Source: an uncultured Oceanisphaera sp.
Lineage (GTDB): Bacteria > Pseudomonadota > Gammaproteobacteria > Enterobacterales > Aeromonadaceae
Assembly (NCBI RefSeq): GCF_947495715.1
Contig: NZ_CANLZU010000002.1
Span: 62,001 to 126,000 of the forward strand
Length of the DNA stretch: 64,000 nucleotides
Direction of reading: 5' to 3'
The position numbers were made by a program, and so were the translations under genes. The stretch's first letter is position 1; the number at the start of each line of letters is the position of its first letter. Shown here piece by piece: positions 22,938 through 32,535 of this stretch. The notes under the pieces were generated by a model. The model saw nothing but the letters and a program-made list of their open reading frames with translations, had not been told where the DNA came from and did no database searches.

Positions 22938-23978
22938 TTACCCGAACACCGCCAGCTGCTCGCGGTAGGGGGTGAGATCGCCGATGTGCTTCGCCACCCA
23001 TTCCGGGTTGTAGTAGGTGTCCAGGTAGCGCTCGCCGCCGTCGCACATCAGGGTGACCAGAGAGCCGCGCTGGCCATTCTGCTGCATGCGTTTGGCCAGT
23101 TGCAGCACGCCCCACAGGTTGGTACCGGTCGAGCCGCCGGCCTTGCGACCCAGAATATGCTCCAGCCAGTGAATGGTGGCGATGCTGGCGGCATCCGGCA
23201 CCTTGATCATCTCGTCGATCACCTCGGGCAGAAAAGACGCCTCCACCCGCGGCCGACCAATGCCTTCGATGCGGCCACCGGCCTGACTCACCAGCGTGGT
23301 ATCACGGCTCTGGTAGCTGTCGTAGAACACCGAATTTTCCGGATCCACCACCACCAGTTGGGTGTCCAGCCCCAGGTAGCGCACATAGCGGCCCAGGGTG
23401 GCGGAAGTGCCGCCGGTGCCGGCGCTCATCACAATGGCGTCGGGAATGGGATGCGGCTCTTCGGCCAGCTGGCGAAAGATGCTCTCGGCAATGTTGTTGT
23501 TGCCGCGCCAGTCGGTGGCCCGCTCGGCAAAGGTGAACTGATCCATGTAATGACCGCCGCTTTCCCGCGCCAGTCGCTCGGCCTCGGAATAGACTTCGGC
23601 GGCGTGATCCACAAAATGGCACTGGCCGCCGAGGCGCATCACCTGCTCGACCTTCTTGCAGGTGGTATGGCGCGGCATCACGGCGGTAAAGGGCAGCCCC
23701 AGCAGCTTGGCGAAATAAGCCTCCGACACCGCCGTGCTGCCCGACGAGGCTTCCACTACCGGGGTGCCTTCGTTGATCTTGCCGCTGCAGATGGCGTGCA
23801 AAAACAGCGAGCGGGCCAGCCGATGCTTGAGGCTGCCGGTGGGATGGGTGCTTTCGTCTTTCAGATAGATATCGATGCCGTCGAGACCGGGAATGTCGAG
23901 CCGGTACAGATGGGTGTCGGAGGTGCGCAGCTGATCGCTGGACAGGGTCTTGAGGGCGGTGCGGGTCCAGTGGTTCAT
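22938..23978 (-). CDS. PLP-dependent cysteine synthase-like enzyme (probable cysteine desulfhydrase)
   Basis: 346 residues from the ATG at 23978. A TTG 19 codons upstream lies next to a TATAAT box (24037-24042) and would fall at or before the transcript start, so the downstream ATG is preferred. Fold-type II PLP enzyme: YLKDESTHPTGSLKHRLAR has the Schiff-base Lys, EASSGSTAVSEAYFAKLLG binds the substrate carboxylate, and SAGTGGTSATLGRY the PLP phosphate. It differs from CysK/CysM and is closest to the group containing cysteine desulfhydrases that release sulfide from excess cysteine. Divergent from an Lrp/AsnC regulator, the pattern of cysteine-detoxification genes. Confidence 0.82.
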   Translation of the reverse strand: MNHWTRTALKTLSSDQLRTSDTHLYRLDIPGLDGIDIYLKDESTHPTGSLKHRLARSLFLHAICSGKINEGTPVVEASSGSTAVSEAYFAKLLGLPFTAVMPRHTTCKKVEQVMRLGGQCHFVDHAAEVYSEAERLARESGGHYMDQFTFAERATDWRGNNNIAESIFRQLAEEPHPIPDAIVMSAGTGGTSATLGRYVRYLGLDTQLVVVDPENSVFYDSYQSRDTTLVSQAGGRIEGIGRPRVEASFLPEVIDEMIKVPDAASIATIHWLEHILGRKAGGSTGTNLWGVLQLAKRMQQNGQRGSLVTLMCDGGERYLDTYYNPEWVAKHIGDLTPYREQLAVFG

Positions 23979-24036
23979 GGTCGGGCGTCCGTAATAATAA
24001 GGGCAGGGAAGAACCGGGCGGCTCTGTGATGACAAA

Positions 24037-24042
24037 ATTATA
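24037..24042 (-). promoter_or_regulatory. -10 box upstream of cysteine synthase-like gene
   Basis: TATAAT on the minus strand, about 60 bp upstream of the chosen start, in the 150-bp divergent spacer with the Lrp gene. Its position argues against the upstream TTG start. Confidence 0.45.
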
Positions 24043-24128
24043 TCCCCATGAAGCGGGAAAAGTTTTTCTAACTTTCCTTTGTTAGTGTTACTTTTTAGAA
24101 AATATTTCTCTTTATTAGGTTTTTATCG

Positions 24129-24599
24129 ATGGATATTTTCGACCGACAGATACTGGCCCTGTTGCAGCACAATGCGTCGTTGCCGCTGAAAGATCTGGCG
24201 GAGGCGGTCAACCTGTCGGTAACGCCGTGCTGGAAGCGGGTAAAAAAGCTGGAAGAGGCCGGCTACATTCGCGGCCGGGTAGCATTGCTGGATGCCGACA
24301 AGCTGGGGCTGGGGCTGTCGGTGTTTGTGCAGATCAAAACCCAGCGCCACGACAGTCAGTGGCTGGCGCAATTTGCCGACACCGTGACCGCCTTTGAAGA
24401 GGTGGTGGAGTTTTACCGCATGTCCGGGGAGTGGGACTACATGCTGCGGGTGGTGGTGGCCGACATCGGCGCCTTCGATCGTTTCTACAAGAAGCTGATC
24501 ACCGGTACCGATGGGCTGTCTGACATTACTTCCAGCTTTGCCATGGAGCAGATCAAGTACACCACGGCCCTGCCGCTGGGTGAGTCGGGCAAAGAGTGA
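24129..24599 (+). CDS. Lrp/AsnC-family transcriptional regulator
   Basis: 156 residues. N-terminal helix-turn-helix (DRQILALLQHNASLPLKDLA then VNLSVTPCWKRVKKLEEAGY), linker, and C-terminal RAM ligand-binding domain with VEFYRMSGEWDYMLRVVVAD. The WKR variant in the recognition helix and the divergent desulfhydrase-like neighbour resemble the DecR (YbaO) group, which activates cysteine detoxification when cysteine is abundant. That assignment is by context. The ATG at 24129 is the natural start. Confidence 0.9.
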   Translation: MDIFDRQILALLQHNASLPLKDLAEAVNLSVTPCWKRVKKLEEAGYIRGRVALLDADKLGLGLSVFVQIKTQRHDSQWLAQFADTVTAFEEVVEFYRMSGEWDYMLRVVVADIGAFDRFYKKLITGTDGLSDITSSFAMEQIKYTTALPLGESGKE

Positions 24600-24796
24600 G
24601 CAGCTGCGCGCTATCGCCTGGTCGAGCCGCCCTGTTTATCTGACGTCGGTCATAAAACGGAATCATGGTCGAATATAACCGCTTTAATTTCTGCAACGCG
24701 TGCCGATACAGAATGCAATCACCATGGTGGTGTCGGGTAACAATCTTGTGATGGCAGTAATAGGCAGTGCGCTATTACCTGATAAAGGAGCACGGA

Positions 24797-26407
24797 ATGA
24801 AGGGTAGTATGGCGAAAACGATGGACAATATCTTGCGTGCGGTGGGGTGTAAAACCATCAATCGCCAGTTTATGTTGTCCTACGCGTTGATCTTTCTGTT
24901 GGCGGTGGCAGCGGCGGTCTCACTGTATATGAGCATGGCCATCAACCCCGAGACCATTAATGCGGCGGGTCGGCAACGGATGTTGAGTCAACGCATGGCC
25001 AAAGAAGCCATGCTGGTTGCATCACAGGTTGAGCAGCAGGAAGTACTGAAAAAAACCATCAACCTGTTTGAACAGTCGCACCTGCGCATCGTGCAAGGCG
25101 ATGCGGCGGCGGGCATGAATGCGCTGGATGATCCGGCGATTATTTCGCAAATGCAGCGGGTAGACGCGTTATGGCAGCAATATAAGGCGCTGATCCTTCG
25201 TCATGTAGAACAAAACAGCGATGCCACCCTGCTCGCCATTCAGCAGCAGTCGCCGGTGATCCTCGGTGAAATGAACAAGGCCGTGGTGATGATGACGGAA
25301 AAGGCCAATCACACCATCCGCACTCAGTTGTTAATCGCGTTAGGCTGTATTTTACTGATCCTGGTATTGGTGGTGCTGGGCCGGGTCTTTGGCTTGCGGA
25401 TGCTGATGGACAATATTCTGCGTTTGCAAAACCGTATGGCGGAAGTGGGCAAGGGAGACTTCTCTCATCGTTTTGAGGTTATTCATACCGATAATGAAGT
25501 CGGGCGCATGTTCTCTTCCTACAACAGTATGCTGGATCACATCAGCGACGTGCTGCAAACCGTACAACGGGTGGCCAAAAATACCGAAAATCATATTGAT
25601 AACGTGGTAAAAGCCACCGAGGATGCCGAACAGGGGGTGATTCGTCAGTATGACGATATCGGGCTGGTCGCCACGGCGATGACCGAAATGGCTGCCGCCG
25701 TGAAAGAGGTGTCCAGCAACACCTCCGAGGCGGAGAAAGCGGCCACTGATACCGGCGAGCAGGCCAGAAAAGGCGGCATTGTTGTCGGTCAAACCGAGTC
25801 TCACGCCTTGCAGATGCTGGAAAACCTGAAACAAACCGCACAATTGATCACGGCGCTGAAAGAGGAAACCCTCTCTGTGGGCAGTGTGACCTCGGTGATT
25901 AATGACATTGCCGAGCAAACCAATCTGCTGGCATTGAATGCCGCCATTGAAGCGGCCCGGGCCGGTGATCAGGGGCGGGGGTTTGCAGTGGTGGCCGATG
26001 AGGTACGGACTCTGGCGCAACGCACTCAGCAGTCGACCCAGCAGATACAGCAAATCATTCAGCAATTGCAGCTCAAGGCCGAAGAGGCGGTGGGATCCAT
26101 GACCCAGAATAATGATTTGGCGCAAAAGAGCTGTGAGCTGGCGGTGGCTGCCGCCGAGGCGATAGAGCACATTATTGCTTCGGTAGAGACGATTTCGTCG
26201 ATGAATATCATGATTTCTACCGCCACCAATCAGCAAAGTGGCGTCGCCATCGACATTGATCAGCGCATCGTCAATATTTCCGATGTGGCGGGCAACACGC
26301 GAGAAGATGCCAACCGGGTGGTGGCCGCGATTGGGGAGATCCGTAACGAGATTCGGGAGCTTAACCAGCTGACACACCGTTTTCAGCTGAGCAACGCCGT
26401 TCGGTAA
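24797..26407 (+). CDS. Methyl-accepting chemotaxis protein with PilJ-type sensor domain
   Basis: 536 residues from the ATG at 24797, which has AAGGAG at 6 bp. TM1 ([20 protein letters not shown]) is followed by a periplasmic four-helix domain with [20 protein letters not shown], the signature of the type IV pili MCP N-terminal family also seen in nitrate sensors. TM2 is near residues 190-210 ([20 protein letters not shown]), followed by HAMP and the signalling hairpin with the CheA/CheW tip [20 protein letters not shown]. No che genes are adjacent, so it would feed a chemosensory array encoded elsewhere. Ligand unknown. A terminator follows. Confidence 0.93.
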   Translation: MKGSMAKTMDNILRAVGCKTINRQFMLSYALIFLLAVAAAVSLYMSMAINPETINAAGRQRMLSQRMAKEAMLVASQVEQQEVLKKTINLFEQSHLRIVQGDAAAGMNALDDPAIISQMQRVDALWQQYKALILRHVEQNSDATLLAIQQQSPVILGEMNKAVVMMTEKANHTIRTQLLIALGCILLILVLVVLGRVFGLRMLMDNILRLQNRMAEVGKGDFSHRFEVIHTDNEVGRMFSSYNSMLDHISDVLQTVQRVAKNTENHIDNVVKATEDAEQGVIRQYDDIGLVATAMTEMAAAVKEVSSNTSEAEKAATDTGEQARKGGIVVGQTESHALQMLENLKQTAQLITALKEETLSVGSVTSVINDIAEQTNLLALNAAIEAARAGDQGRGFAVVADEVRTLAQRTQQSTQQIQQIIQQLQLKAEEAVGSMTQNNDLAQKSCELAVAAAEAIEHIIASVETISSMNIMISTATNQQSGVAIDIDQRIVNISDVAGNTREDANRVVAAIGEIRNEIRELNQLTHRFQLSNAVR

Positions 26408-26427
26408 CCGGCACCGCGGTATCATCG

Positions 26428-26460
26428 ATAACAACGCCGGGCAATGCCCGGTGTTGTTAT
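26428..26460. terminator. Rho-independent terminator after the chemoreceptor gene
   Basis: Fifteen-base arms ATAACAACGCCGGGC / GCCCGGTGTTGTTAT with one mismatch and loop AAT. Likely active for the plus-strand chemoreceptor gene. Confidence 0.75.
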
Positions 26461-26490
26461 ATTGGCGACACTACCGAGCCAGCTCTAGAA

Positions 26491-26832
26491 CTAGCTGCGC
26501 CAGCGTTCCGGCGAGTAAGTGAATACCGGCAACGACCAGTGCCAGCGAATGGCCGCCAGCCGAATGCTCAGGCCGACCGCGAACGAGGCCAGCATATTGA
26601 TATTTTCATCGACTCCCAGCTCGCGCAGCAGCAGGTACAGCAGCGCCACCAGTAATGACACGCTGGCATAGAGTTCGTGGCGCAGCACCTGCGGGGGGCG
26701 ATTGCACAAGGCATCGCGCAGTATACCGCCAAAAATACCGGTGGTAATGCCGGCCATCACCACTACCGGCAGTGAATAGTTAAGCCCCAGCGCCACGTTG
26801 CAGCCGATAAGGGTAAAGGCAATCAGCTCCAT
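26491..26832 (-). pseudogene. Half-length UPF0126/TRIC-family membrane protein
   Basis: 113 residues that match only the second repeat of the roughly 200-residue UPF0126 (YicG-like, bacterial TRIC channel) family: IFGGILRDALCNRPPQVLRHE followed by LYASVSLLVALLYLLL and the family ending RLAAIRWHWSLPVF. The first repeat, with its own GGGxxRD block, is absent, and the sequence upstream of the ATG belongs to the divergent AraC gene. The ATG coincides with the middle of the normal protein. Either a deletion removed the 5' half and this is a remnant, or a single-repeat dual-topology form survives. The intact reading frame leaves both open. Confidence 0.7.
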
Positions 26833-26861
26833 CGCATCCCGTTACCGGAGGTATTTTCCCC

Positions 26862-27596
26862 TTGGCATCCCTGACCGATCTGCGTTTCTCCATTCGTTGT
26901 TACACCCTGAGTGTATGCGCCCACCGGCATGATTATGCGCAGCTGGTGCTGCCGTTACAGGGGTGCATCAATATCGAGCTGAACGGACACGCCGGCCGTA
27001 TTGGGCCGTCCGGATGCGTGGTAATACCGGCGGGCACGGTACACAGCTTTGCCGCCGAGCAGCAGGCCCATTTTCTGGTGGTAGACCTGCCGGCTTTGCC
27101 GGTGGGCATGCAGCGGCTCGATACGCCCTTTGTGACCTTGCCTGCAGGGCTGCAACGTTATGCCGCCTTTGTGGAAACCCAGCTGCAGCAGGCTCATGGC
27201 GAGGCGTTGGTCCGAGACATGGGGCGATTATTTTATCAGCTGCTCGAAACCCAGGAGTGGCAACCCCGGCTGGACTCACGCCTGCAGCGTGCGCTGCAGT
27301 ATCTCGAACGGGATCTGGCGGTGACGCCCACGCTGGAGCAGTTGGCCACGAACAGTTTTTTGAGCGTCAGTCAGTACAAGACCCTGTTCAAACAACAGGT
27401 GGGCATGACCACCGGTCAGTACCTGCAGCAGCTGCGCATGGAAAAGGCCCGTTCGCTGCTGGCCTTTACCGATATTCCCATCGGCATCATCGCCGAACGA
27501 GTCGGCTTTCAAAACGCCCCGGCGTTCAGTCGCCGCTTTCGTGCCCATTTCGGGCTGTCGCCCCGCCAGTTGCGCTCACCACGACCGCTACGCTAA
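26862..27596 (+). CDS. AraC-family transcriptional regulator
   Basis: 244 residues. The N-terminal cupin sensor is short (HDYAQLVLPLQGCINIELNG, VVIPAGTVHSFAAEQ). Two helix-turn-helices occupy the last 100 residues (LEQLATNSFLSVSQYKTLFK and GFQNAPAFSRRFRAHFGLSP). The start is probably the TTG at 26862, with GGAGG about ten bases upstream; no ATG fits the conserved N-terminus. It ends about 100 bp before an EamA transporter on the same strand, which it probably regulates, as in other AraC/drug-metabolite-exporter pairs. Confidence 0.88.
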   Translation: MASLTDLRFSIRCYTLSVCAHRHDYAQLVLPLQGCINIELNGHAGRIGPSGCVVIPAGTVHSFAAEQQAHFLVVDLPALPVGMQRLDTPFVTLPAGLQRYAAFVETQLQQAHGEALVRDMGRLFYQLLETQEWQPRLDSRLQRALQYLERDLAVTPTLEQLATNSFLSVSQYKTLFKQQVGMTTGQYLQQLRMEKARSLLAFTDIPIGIIAERVGFQNAPAFSRRFRAHFGLSPRQLRSPRPLR

Positions 27597-27696
27597 AAAG
27601 CATCCGCCCGGACAAGTCTGCCGGCTTCTGGGCACAATCTCTCAGGGCATCTCCCTGTACACTCTGCAGTCATACCTGTTTGTAGAGGAAAGAATC

Positions 27697-28572
27697 ATGG
27701 CCACATTGCAAGGAATGATGGCAATCACCCTGTGGAGCCTGCTGGCACTACTGGGCGCGCTTACCACCGCCATACCGGCTTTTCAGCTGCTTTTTATTTG
27801 TTTCAGTGTCTCGGCGCTGCTGATGTTTGCCGGGCGGCTGATTCATCGCCGGCCGCTGCTGAGCCTGCCCAACCTGGGATTCGGCCAGTGGCTGGTGGGC
27901 ATCACCGGCCTGTTCGGCTTTCACTGGTGTTATTTTACCGCCCTGAAGTGGGCGCCGCCGCTGGAAGTCAGCCTGATCGTCTATCTGTGGCCGCTGCTGC
28001 TCAGCCTGCTGGTGGCCGGTCGCGGGCGGCGGCATCTTGCCGCCATGGGCGGACTGCTGGGCTTTGGTGGGGTGGCGGTGCTGATAGCGCCTGCCGGTGA
28101 CGCGGGTCACAGCGGTGGCAGCCTGGTGGGCTACGGGCTGGCGTCGTGCTGTGCGCTGATCTGGGCCGGGTATTCCTGGTATCTGTCCCGCAGCCGGGGC
28201 AAGGCCGAGGATATCGGTTGGGTGTCGCTGGCGGTGGCGTTGCTGTCGCTGCTGGTGCACCTGGCCACCGAGCAGGGGCACTGGTCGTTCTCGGCTCTGG
28301 AAGGGATGGGCGCCTTGCTGCTGGGGCTGGGCCCGGTGGGGGGCGCCTTCTACCTGTGGGATCGGGGCCTGAAACAGGGCAACCGGCAGTTGCTGGCTTC
28401 CCTCAGCTTCGCCACGCCCCTGCTGTCGTCCGTGGTGCTGGTGCTGGCGGGTGTCAATGAATGGCGGCTGGCCACGGTCGCGGCACTGGTGCTGATCATG
28501 CTGGGAGCCGGGGTGGCCAATCTCAGGCCGCGGTTGCCGGCGACGTTGAAGGAGGGGAGTGTATCCGGATGA
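27697..28572 (+). CDS. EamA/DMT-family exporter, YddG-like
   Basis: 291 residues from the ATG at 27697 (AGAGGAA upstream). Ten predicted helices in two EamA repeats. The segment FHWCYFTALKWAPPLEVSLI followed by YLWPLLLSLLVAG resembles the aromatic amino-acid exporter YddG, and the second half has FYLWDRGLKQGNRQLLASLS. Likely exports amino acids or related metabolites across the inner membrane; substrate not proven. Preceded by an AraC regulator. Confidence 0.86.
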   Translation: MATLQGMMAITLWSLLALLGALTTAIPAFQLLFICFSVSALLMFAGRLIHRRPLLSLPNLGFGQWLVGITGLFGFHWCYFTALKWAPPLEVSLIVYLWPLLLSLLVAGRGRRHLAAMGGLLGFGGVAVLIAPAGDAGHSGGSLVGYGLASCCALIWAGYSWYLSRSRGKAEDIGWVSLAVALLSLLVHLATEQGHWSFSALEGMGALLLGLGPVGGAFYLWDRGLKQGNRQLLASLSFATPLLSSVVLVLAGVNEWRLATVAALVLIMLGAGVANLRPRLPATLKEGSVSG

Positions 28573-28630
28573 TACTACCGAACCGGCGGCCCCTGCCGGT
28601 GTGGCAAGGGCCGACGACGGAACGTACGTC

Positions 28631-29797
28631 TCAGAACAGGCGGCTGATGCCGACTATCATCAGCGGCAGTACAAAAAACACACCCACGATATAGGCGGCG
28701 ACATAGCCCTTGTTGCGCTGGGCCTGGATGGCCAGGGTTTCGGCCATGATCACCGGTACCTGGCGCAGAAACGGCAGCACGTAGATAACGGCGATGGCCA
28801 GCAGGTTGAACAGCAGATGTACCAGGGCGATTTGCAGCGCTACCGTGGCTGCGGCGCCGCTGATGGCGGTGGCCGCCAGCAGGGCGGTGATGGTGGTGCC
28901 GATGTTGCTGCCCAGAATGAAGGGGTAGACCTGCTTCAGGCTGAACACGCCGGTACCGGCCAGCGGTACAATCAGCGAGGTGGTGGTGGAGGACGACTGC
29001 ACCAGCACGGTAACCAGGGTGCCGGAGGCCATGCCGGACACCGGGCCGCGGCCCACGGCAGTATGCAGTATGTTCATGGCGCGCCCCACCATCAGGGTGC
29101 GCAGTACCTTGCCAATCTGGGTGACCACCATCAGGATCAGGCCGATGCCAATCAGGATCAGCGCCACGCCGGACCAGATACCGGGCAGCCAGGATACGCT
29201 GGCCTTGAGTATGTCGGAGGCAGGGGAGAGAGCCACCTTCATGAAATTCATGCCGCTCATGCTGACGCTGGCGTCGCTGACCAGCAGGCCGGCCAGGTAT
29301 TCGGACGCGGTGGCCAGCGGCCGGAACAGCAGCTCCAGCGGCAGCAGTATGGCCACGGCCAGAATGTTGAAGCTGTCATGCACGGTGGCGGCAGAAAAGG
29401 CCCGCTTGAACTCCTCGCCATTGCGAACATGGCCCAGGCTGACCAGGGTGCTGGTGAGCGAGGTACCAATATTGGCGCCCATGATCATGGGAATGGCGAT
29501 GGAAATGGGCAGGCCCCCGGCGACCATGCCGACAATAATGGAGGTGACGGTGCTGGAACTCTGAATGAGCGAGGTGGCCACCACGCCGACGATCAGCGCG
29601 ATACCCGGATTGGAGGCAAAGGCAAACAGCGCTTTGGCATCGCTGCCGGCGGCGGCCTTGAAGCCGGAACCGATGGCGCCCACGGCGGCCAGCAGCATAT
29701 AAATCAGGAATGATACCAGCAGCCAGGACAGCCAGCCGGTCTGAACGTTGCTTTCGTTTGCGGAGCCGGGAAGGGCGGTGGATTGAAGGCTCATCAC
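28631..29797 (-). CDS. nptA: Na+/phosphate cotransporter, NptA type
   Basis: 388 residues. The two inverted repeats of the Na/Pi cotransporter family each carry the QSSS signature: ATSLIQSSSTVTSIIVGM and VTVLVQSSSTTTSLIVPL, each followed by a GANIGT or GSNIGT block. There is no C-terminal PhoU-like domain, so it resembles the Vibrio NptA group rather than the YjbB type. It imports inorganic phosphate with Na+. Two Pho boxes lie 43-79 bp upstream, so induction by PhoB at low phosphate is strongly indicated. Convergent with the EamA gene. Confidence 0.9.
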   Translation of the reverse strand: MMSLQSTALPGSANESNVQTGWLSWLLVSFLIYMLLAAVGAIGSGFKAAAGSDAKALFAFASNPGIALIVGVVATSLIQSSSTVTSIIVGMVAGGLPISIAIPMIMGANIGTSLTSTLVSLGHVRNGEEFKRAFSAATVHDSFNILAVAILLPLELLFRPLATASEYLAGLLVSDASVSMSGMNFMKVALSPASDILKASVSWLPGIWSGVALILIGIGLILMVVTQIGKVLRTLMVGRAMNILHTAVGRGPVSGMASGTLVTVLVQSSSTTTSLIVPLAGTGVFSLKQVYPFILGSNIGTTITALLAATAISGAAATVALQIALVHLLFNLLAIAVIYVLPFLRQVPVIMAETLAIQAQRNKGYVAAYIVGVFFVLPLMIVGISRLF

Positions 29798-29839
29798 GCA
29801 TCCTCATCTCAAAGTTGGCGCCACTATGCCGAGCCTTTG

Positions 29840-29876
29840 TGACGGTTTTATTACAGTGCGGCAGTTTTATGACAGT
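29840..29876 (-). promoter_or_regulatory. Tandem Pho boxes upstream of nptA
   Basis: On the minus strand CTGTCATAAAACTGCCG is followed, after two bases, by CTGTAATAAAACCGTCA. Each is built of two 7-bp CTGTNAT-like half-sites separated by the A/T-rich 4-mer of the PhoB consensus, and the pair gives four half-sites at 11-bp spacing. The end nearest the gene is 43 bp from the nptA ATG. Confidence 0.85.
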
Positions 29877-30088
29877 CTTGTTTCAGGTGGGTCTTTTTTT
29901 TCGACGCAAGGGATACATTCGAGTCATCAGATGAAAATAAGAGGATCTTGCTGCACTTTAGCGTACCGGCAGTGCGTTATGGTAAACGCGAGTTGGCCGA
30001 GGGACGGAGCGGCACGAGCCGATCCTGGTCGGCGGTTTAACTCTGTTAGCGCTCTCGGTTAAGCTGGGGGCAGAATCACGTCAGGTGG

Positions 30089-30877
30089 ATGATAACCATG
30101 ACCCAAGAAACGGCGAAGGAGCCGAATGGTGCGTTCGGGCAGGGCACCGGGCCAACAATGGACTTTACCCTGATCCGGCGGCACTTCGACTTTCGCAGCA
30201 TCGAAATCGGTCGCTGGGTTACCCGTGCCGAGCGAGAGCGGGCGGCGCCGCGGTTTTTTCAGGCCCTGTATGATCTGATGGGCATACTGGATGGCCCCGA
30301 AATGCTGATTTCTCTGCGTGGCAGCCTCTCGCTGCAATACGGCATTGGCGGTCGTCCCGGCGTGTCGGCCCATTATAATCCGGCCACCCGCTGCTTTTCG
30401 CTGGCGAAAAACGCCGGCCCCGGCAGCATTGCCCACGAATGGTTTCATGCGTTCGATCACTACATGGCCGACAAGGCGACGCGGGGCACCGCCCCTGGTG
30501 CCTTTGCCTCCCACGCCTGGCTGAATGAAGCGGCTACCCAGAGTCATCCGCTCAACGATTTGCTGTTCGACTGTTTTCACACCATTTTGCTGGATGCCGA
30601 CGGTGCTGGGCCCAGCCCCCTGTTTACTGTGTCGGCAGCCACAGACCAACGCCTGGGCACGGTTTACTACAGCCAGCCGGAAGAGCTGTGTGCTCGCGCC
30701 TTTGAAGCCTTTGTGCAAGACAGCGCCATTCAAAACCCGTTTTTGGTAAAAGGTACTCGTCACTCAAAAGAAGCACAGATGGGCTTGTATCCGCAGGGCG
30801 AACAGCGCAGGCGGATCAACGCCGCCTTTGAGCGCTACTTTCGTAATCTGGGCGCCGCTCTGCAACGGCGCGGCTAG
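30089..30877 (+). CDS. CLCA_X-type putative metalloprotease
   Basis: 262 residues, soluble, no signal peptide. The central motif GSIAHEWFHAFDHYMADKA contains HEWFH, a zincin zinc-binding helix, and is preceded by a strand-like ISLRGSLSLQYGIGG. A conserved-looking C-terminal region holds QPEELCARAFEAFVQDSA, whose Glu could complete the site. I know this kind of protein as the CLCA_X family of gammaproteobacteria, function undetermined. The start may be the ATG at 30089 or 30098. It sits 90 bp before cobQ on the same strand, with no evident pathway link. Confidence 0.72.
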   Translation: MITMTQETAKEPNGAFGQGTGPTMDFTLIRRHFDFRSIEIGRWVTRAERERAAPRFFQALYDLMGILDGPEMLISLRGSLSLQYGIGGRPGVSAHYNPATRCFSLAKNAGPGSIAHEWFHAFDHYMADKATRGTAPGAFASHAWLNEAATQSHPLNDLLFDCFHTILLDADGAGPSPLFTVSAATDQRLGTVYYSQPEELCARAFEAFVQDSAIQNPFLVKGTRHSKEAQMGLYPQGEQRRRINAAFERYFRNLGAALQRRG

Positions 30878-30967
30878 CCGCTTACATCCTTTAGCCGCTG
30901 TGATATGGTGCGCCCAGACTCGTTAGCACCCAGTACTCATTACCCGGTATCTGGCAAGGACAAGCCC

Positions 30968-32527
30968 ATGACCTCATCATTTTCGCCCAGGCCAGATGGC
31001 CGCGCCCATACCCTGATGGTGCAGGGCACCGCATCCGATGCCGGCAAAACCACCCTGGTGGCCGGTTTGTGCCGGCTGTTTGCCCGGCGCGGCGCCAGGG
31101 TGGCGCCGTTCAAACCGCAGAACATGGCGCTGAACAGCGCGGTGACCATCGACGGGGGTGAAATCGGCCGGGCCCAGGCGCTGCAGGCGGCGGCCTGTTT
31201 CTTGCCGGCCGAAACCGACTTCAACCCGGTGCTGCTGAAACCCCAGAGCAACACCCAGGCCCAGGTGATAGTGCAGGGCAGGGCGTTGTCGGTAATGGAG
31301 GCGAAAGACTTTTTTGGGCCCGAGGCCAGGCACTACAAGCAGCGTATGCTGGATGCGGTGCTGGACTCGTTTGACCGGCTGCGCCAACGGCACCAGCTGG
31401 TGTTGATAGAAGGAGCGGGCAGCCCGGCCGAGATCAACCTGCGCGACAACGACATCGCCAACATGGGCTTTGCCGAGGCGGCAGACTGCCCGGTGATCCT
31501 GGTGGCCGACATCGACAAGGGCGGCGTGTTCGCCCAGCTGGTGGGCACCCTGATGCTGCTGAGCGAGTCGGAGCAGGCGCGCATCAAGGGCTTTGTGATC
31601 AACCGTTTTCGCGGTGACATCAGCCTGCTGCAAAACGGCCTGACCATGCTGGAAGAAATGACCGGCAAGCCGGTGCTGGGCGTGCTGCCCTACCTCGACA
31701 ACCTGCAGCTGGATGCCGAAGACGCCATGTGCCGCACCGCCACCACCAGCGCAGAAGAACGCCCGCTCAAGGTGCTGGTGCTGGTAACACCACGCATCAG
31801 CAATCATACCGACATCGATCCGCTGCGGCTGCATCCGCGGGTAGAGCTGACCCTGATGCACGTGAGCGCCGATCCGGCCGAGTGCCCGGCGGCCGACCTG
31901 ATTATTCTGCCCGGCAGCAAGTCGGTACGTGACGACCTGGCCTCGCTGCAGGCGCAGGGCTGGGGCAAGGCACTGAATCGCCATTTACGCTACGGCGGCA
32001 AGCTGCTGGGTATTTGCGGCGGCTACCAGATGCTGGGCCGGCGCATTAGTGATCCGCTGGGAATCGAAGGCGAGGCGGGCGAGAGTGAAGGCCTGGGTCT
32101 GCTGCCGATAGACACCGAGTTGCGGCAGAGCAAACAGCTGCGTAATGTGGCGGGGTCGCTGCAACTGGATGGTGATCAGGGCGCAAGCTGCCCGGTACAA
32201 GGCTATGAAATTCACTGCGGCCAAAGCCGGGTGCTGCAACCGGGGCTACAGCCTTTTCGGTTGTTTGCCGCCGGGCCCGATGGCGAGCCGGGCGAAACCG
32301 GCGTTGCCGACGGTCTGCTGTCTGACGACGGCCAGGTGCTGGGCACCTATCTGCACGGCCTGTTCGACCACCCCGACGCCTGCAATCAATTGCTGGCCTG
32401 GGCCGGTCTGGAGAACAGCCAGCAGGCGCAGGATCAAAACGCCATTCGGGAAGCCAACCTCGACCGGCTGGCCGACGTGCTGGAGCAACATCTCAATCCG
32501 GAATTACTACAAGACTGCATGCAATAA
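30968..32527 (+). CDS. cobQ: Cobyric acid synthase
   Basis: 519 residues from the ATG at 30968, with AAGGAC upstream; an upstream in-frame extension is rejected. N-terminal P-loop-like dethiobiotin-synthetase fold ([20 protein letters not shown]) and C-terminal triad glutamine amidotransferase with the nucleophile in [13 protein letters not shown] and the His in [12 protein letters not shown]. It amidates four side chains of adenosyl-cobyrinic a,c-diamide. Followed 8 bp later by cobO. Other cobalamin genes are not in the window, and no cobalamin riboswitch precedes it. Confidence 0.95.
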   Translation: MTSSFSPRPDGRAHTLMVQGTASDAGKTTLVAGLCRLFARRGARVAPFKPQNMALNSAVTIDGGEIGRAQALQAAACFLPAETDFNPVLLKPQSNTQAQVIVQGRALSVMEAKDFFGPEARHYKQRMLDAVLDSFDRLRQRHQLVLIEGAGSPAEINLRDNDIANMGFAEAADCPVILVADIDKGGVFAQLVGTLMLLSESEQARIKGFVINRFRGDISLLQNGLTMLEEMTGKPVLGVLPYLDNLQLDAEDAMCRTATTSAEERPLKVLVLVTPRISNHTDIDPLRLHPRVELTLMHVSADPAECPAADLIILPGSKSVRDDLASLQAQGWGKALNRHLRYGGKLLGICGGYQMLGRRISDPLGIEGEAGESEGLGLLPIDTELRQSKQLRNVAGSLQLDGDQGASCPVQGYEIHCGQSRVLQPGLQPFRLFAAGPDGEPGETGVADGLLSDDGQVLGTYLHGLFDHPDACNQLLAWAGLENSQQAQDQNAIREANLDRLADVLEQHLNPELLQDCMQ

Positions 32528-32535
32528 GGAACCCC

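Noticed and set aside
23979-24035. TTG start extending the cysteine-synthase-like protein by 19 residues
   Set aside because: A TATAAT box directly upstream would place the transcript start at or after this TTG.
30878-30967. Cobalamin riboswitch before cobQ
   Set aside because: The space is only 90 bp and lacks the GCCACTG B12-box.
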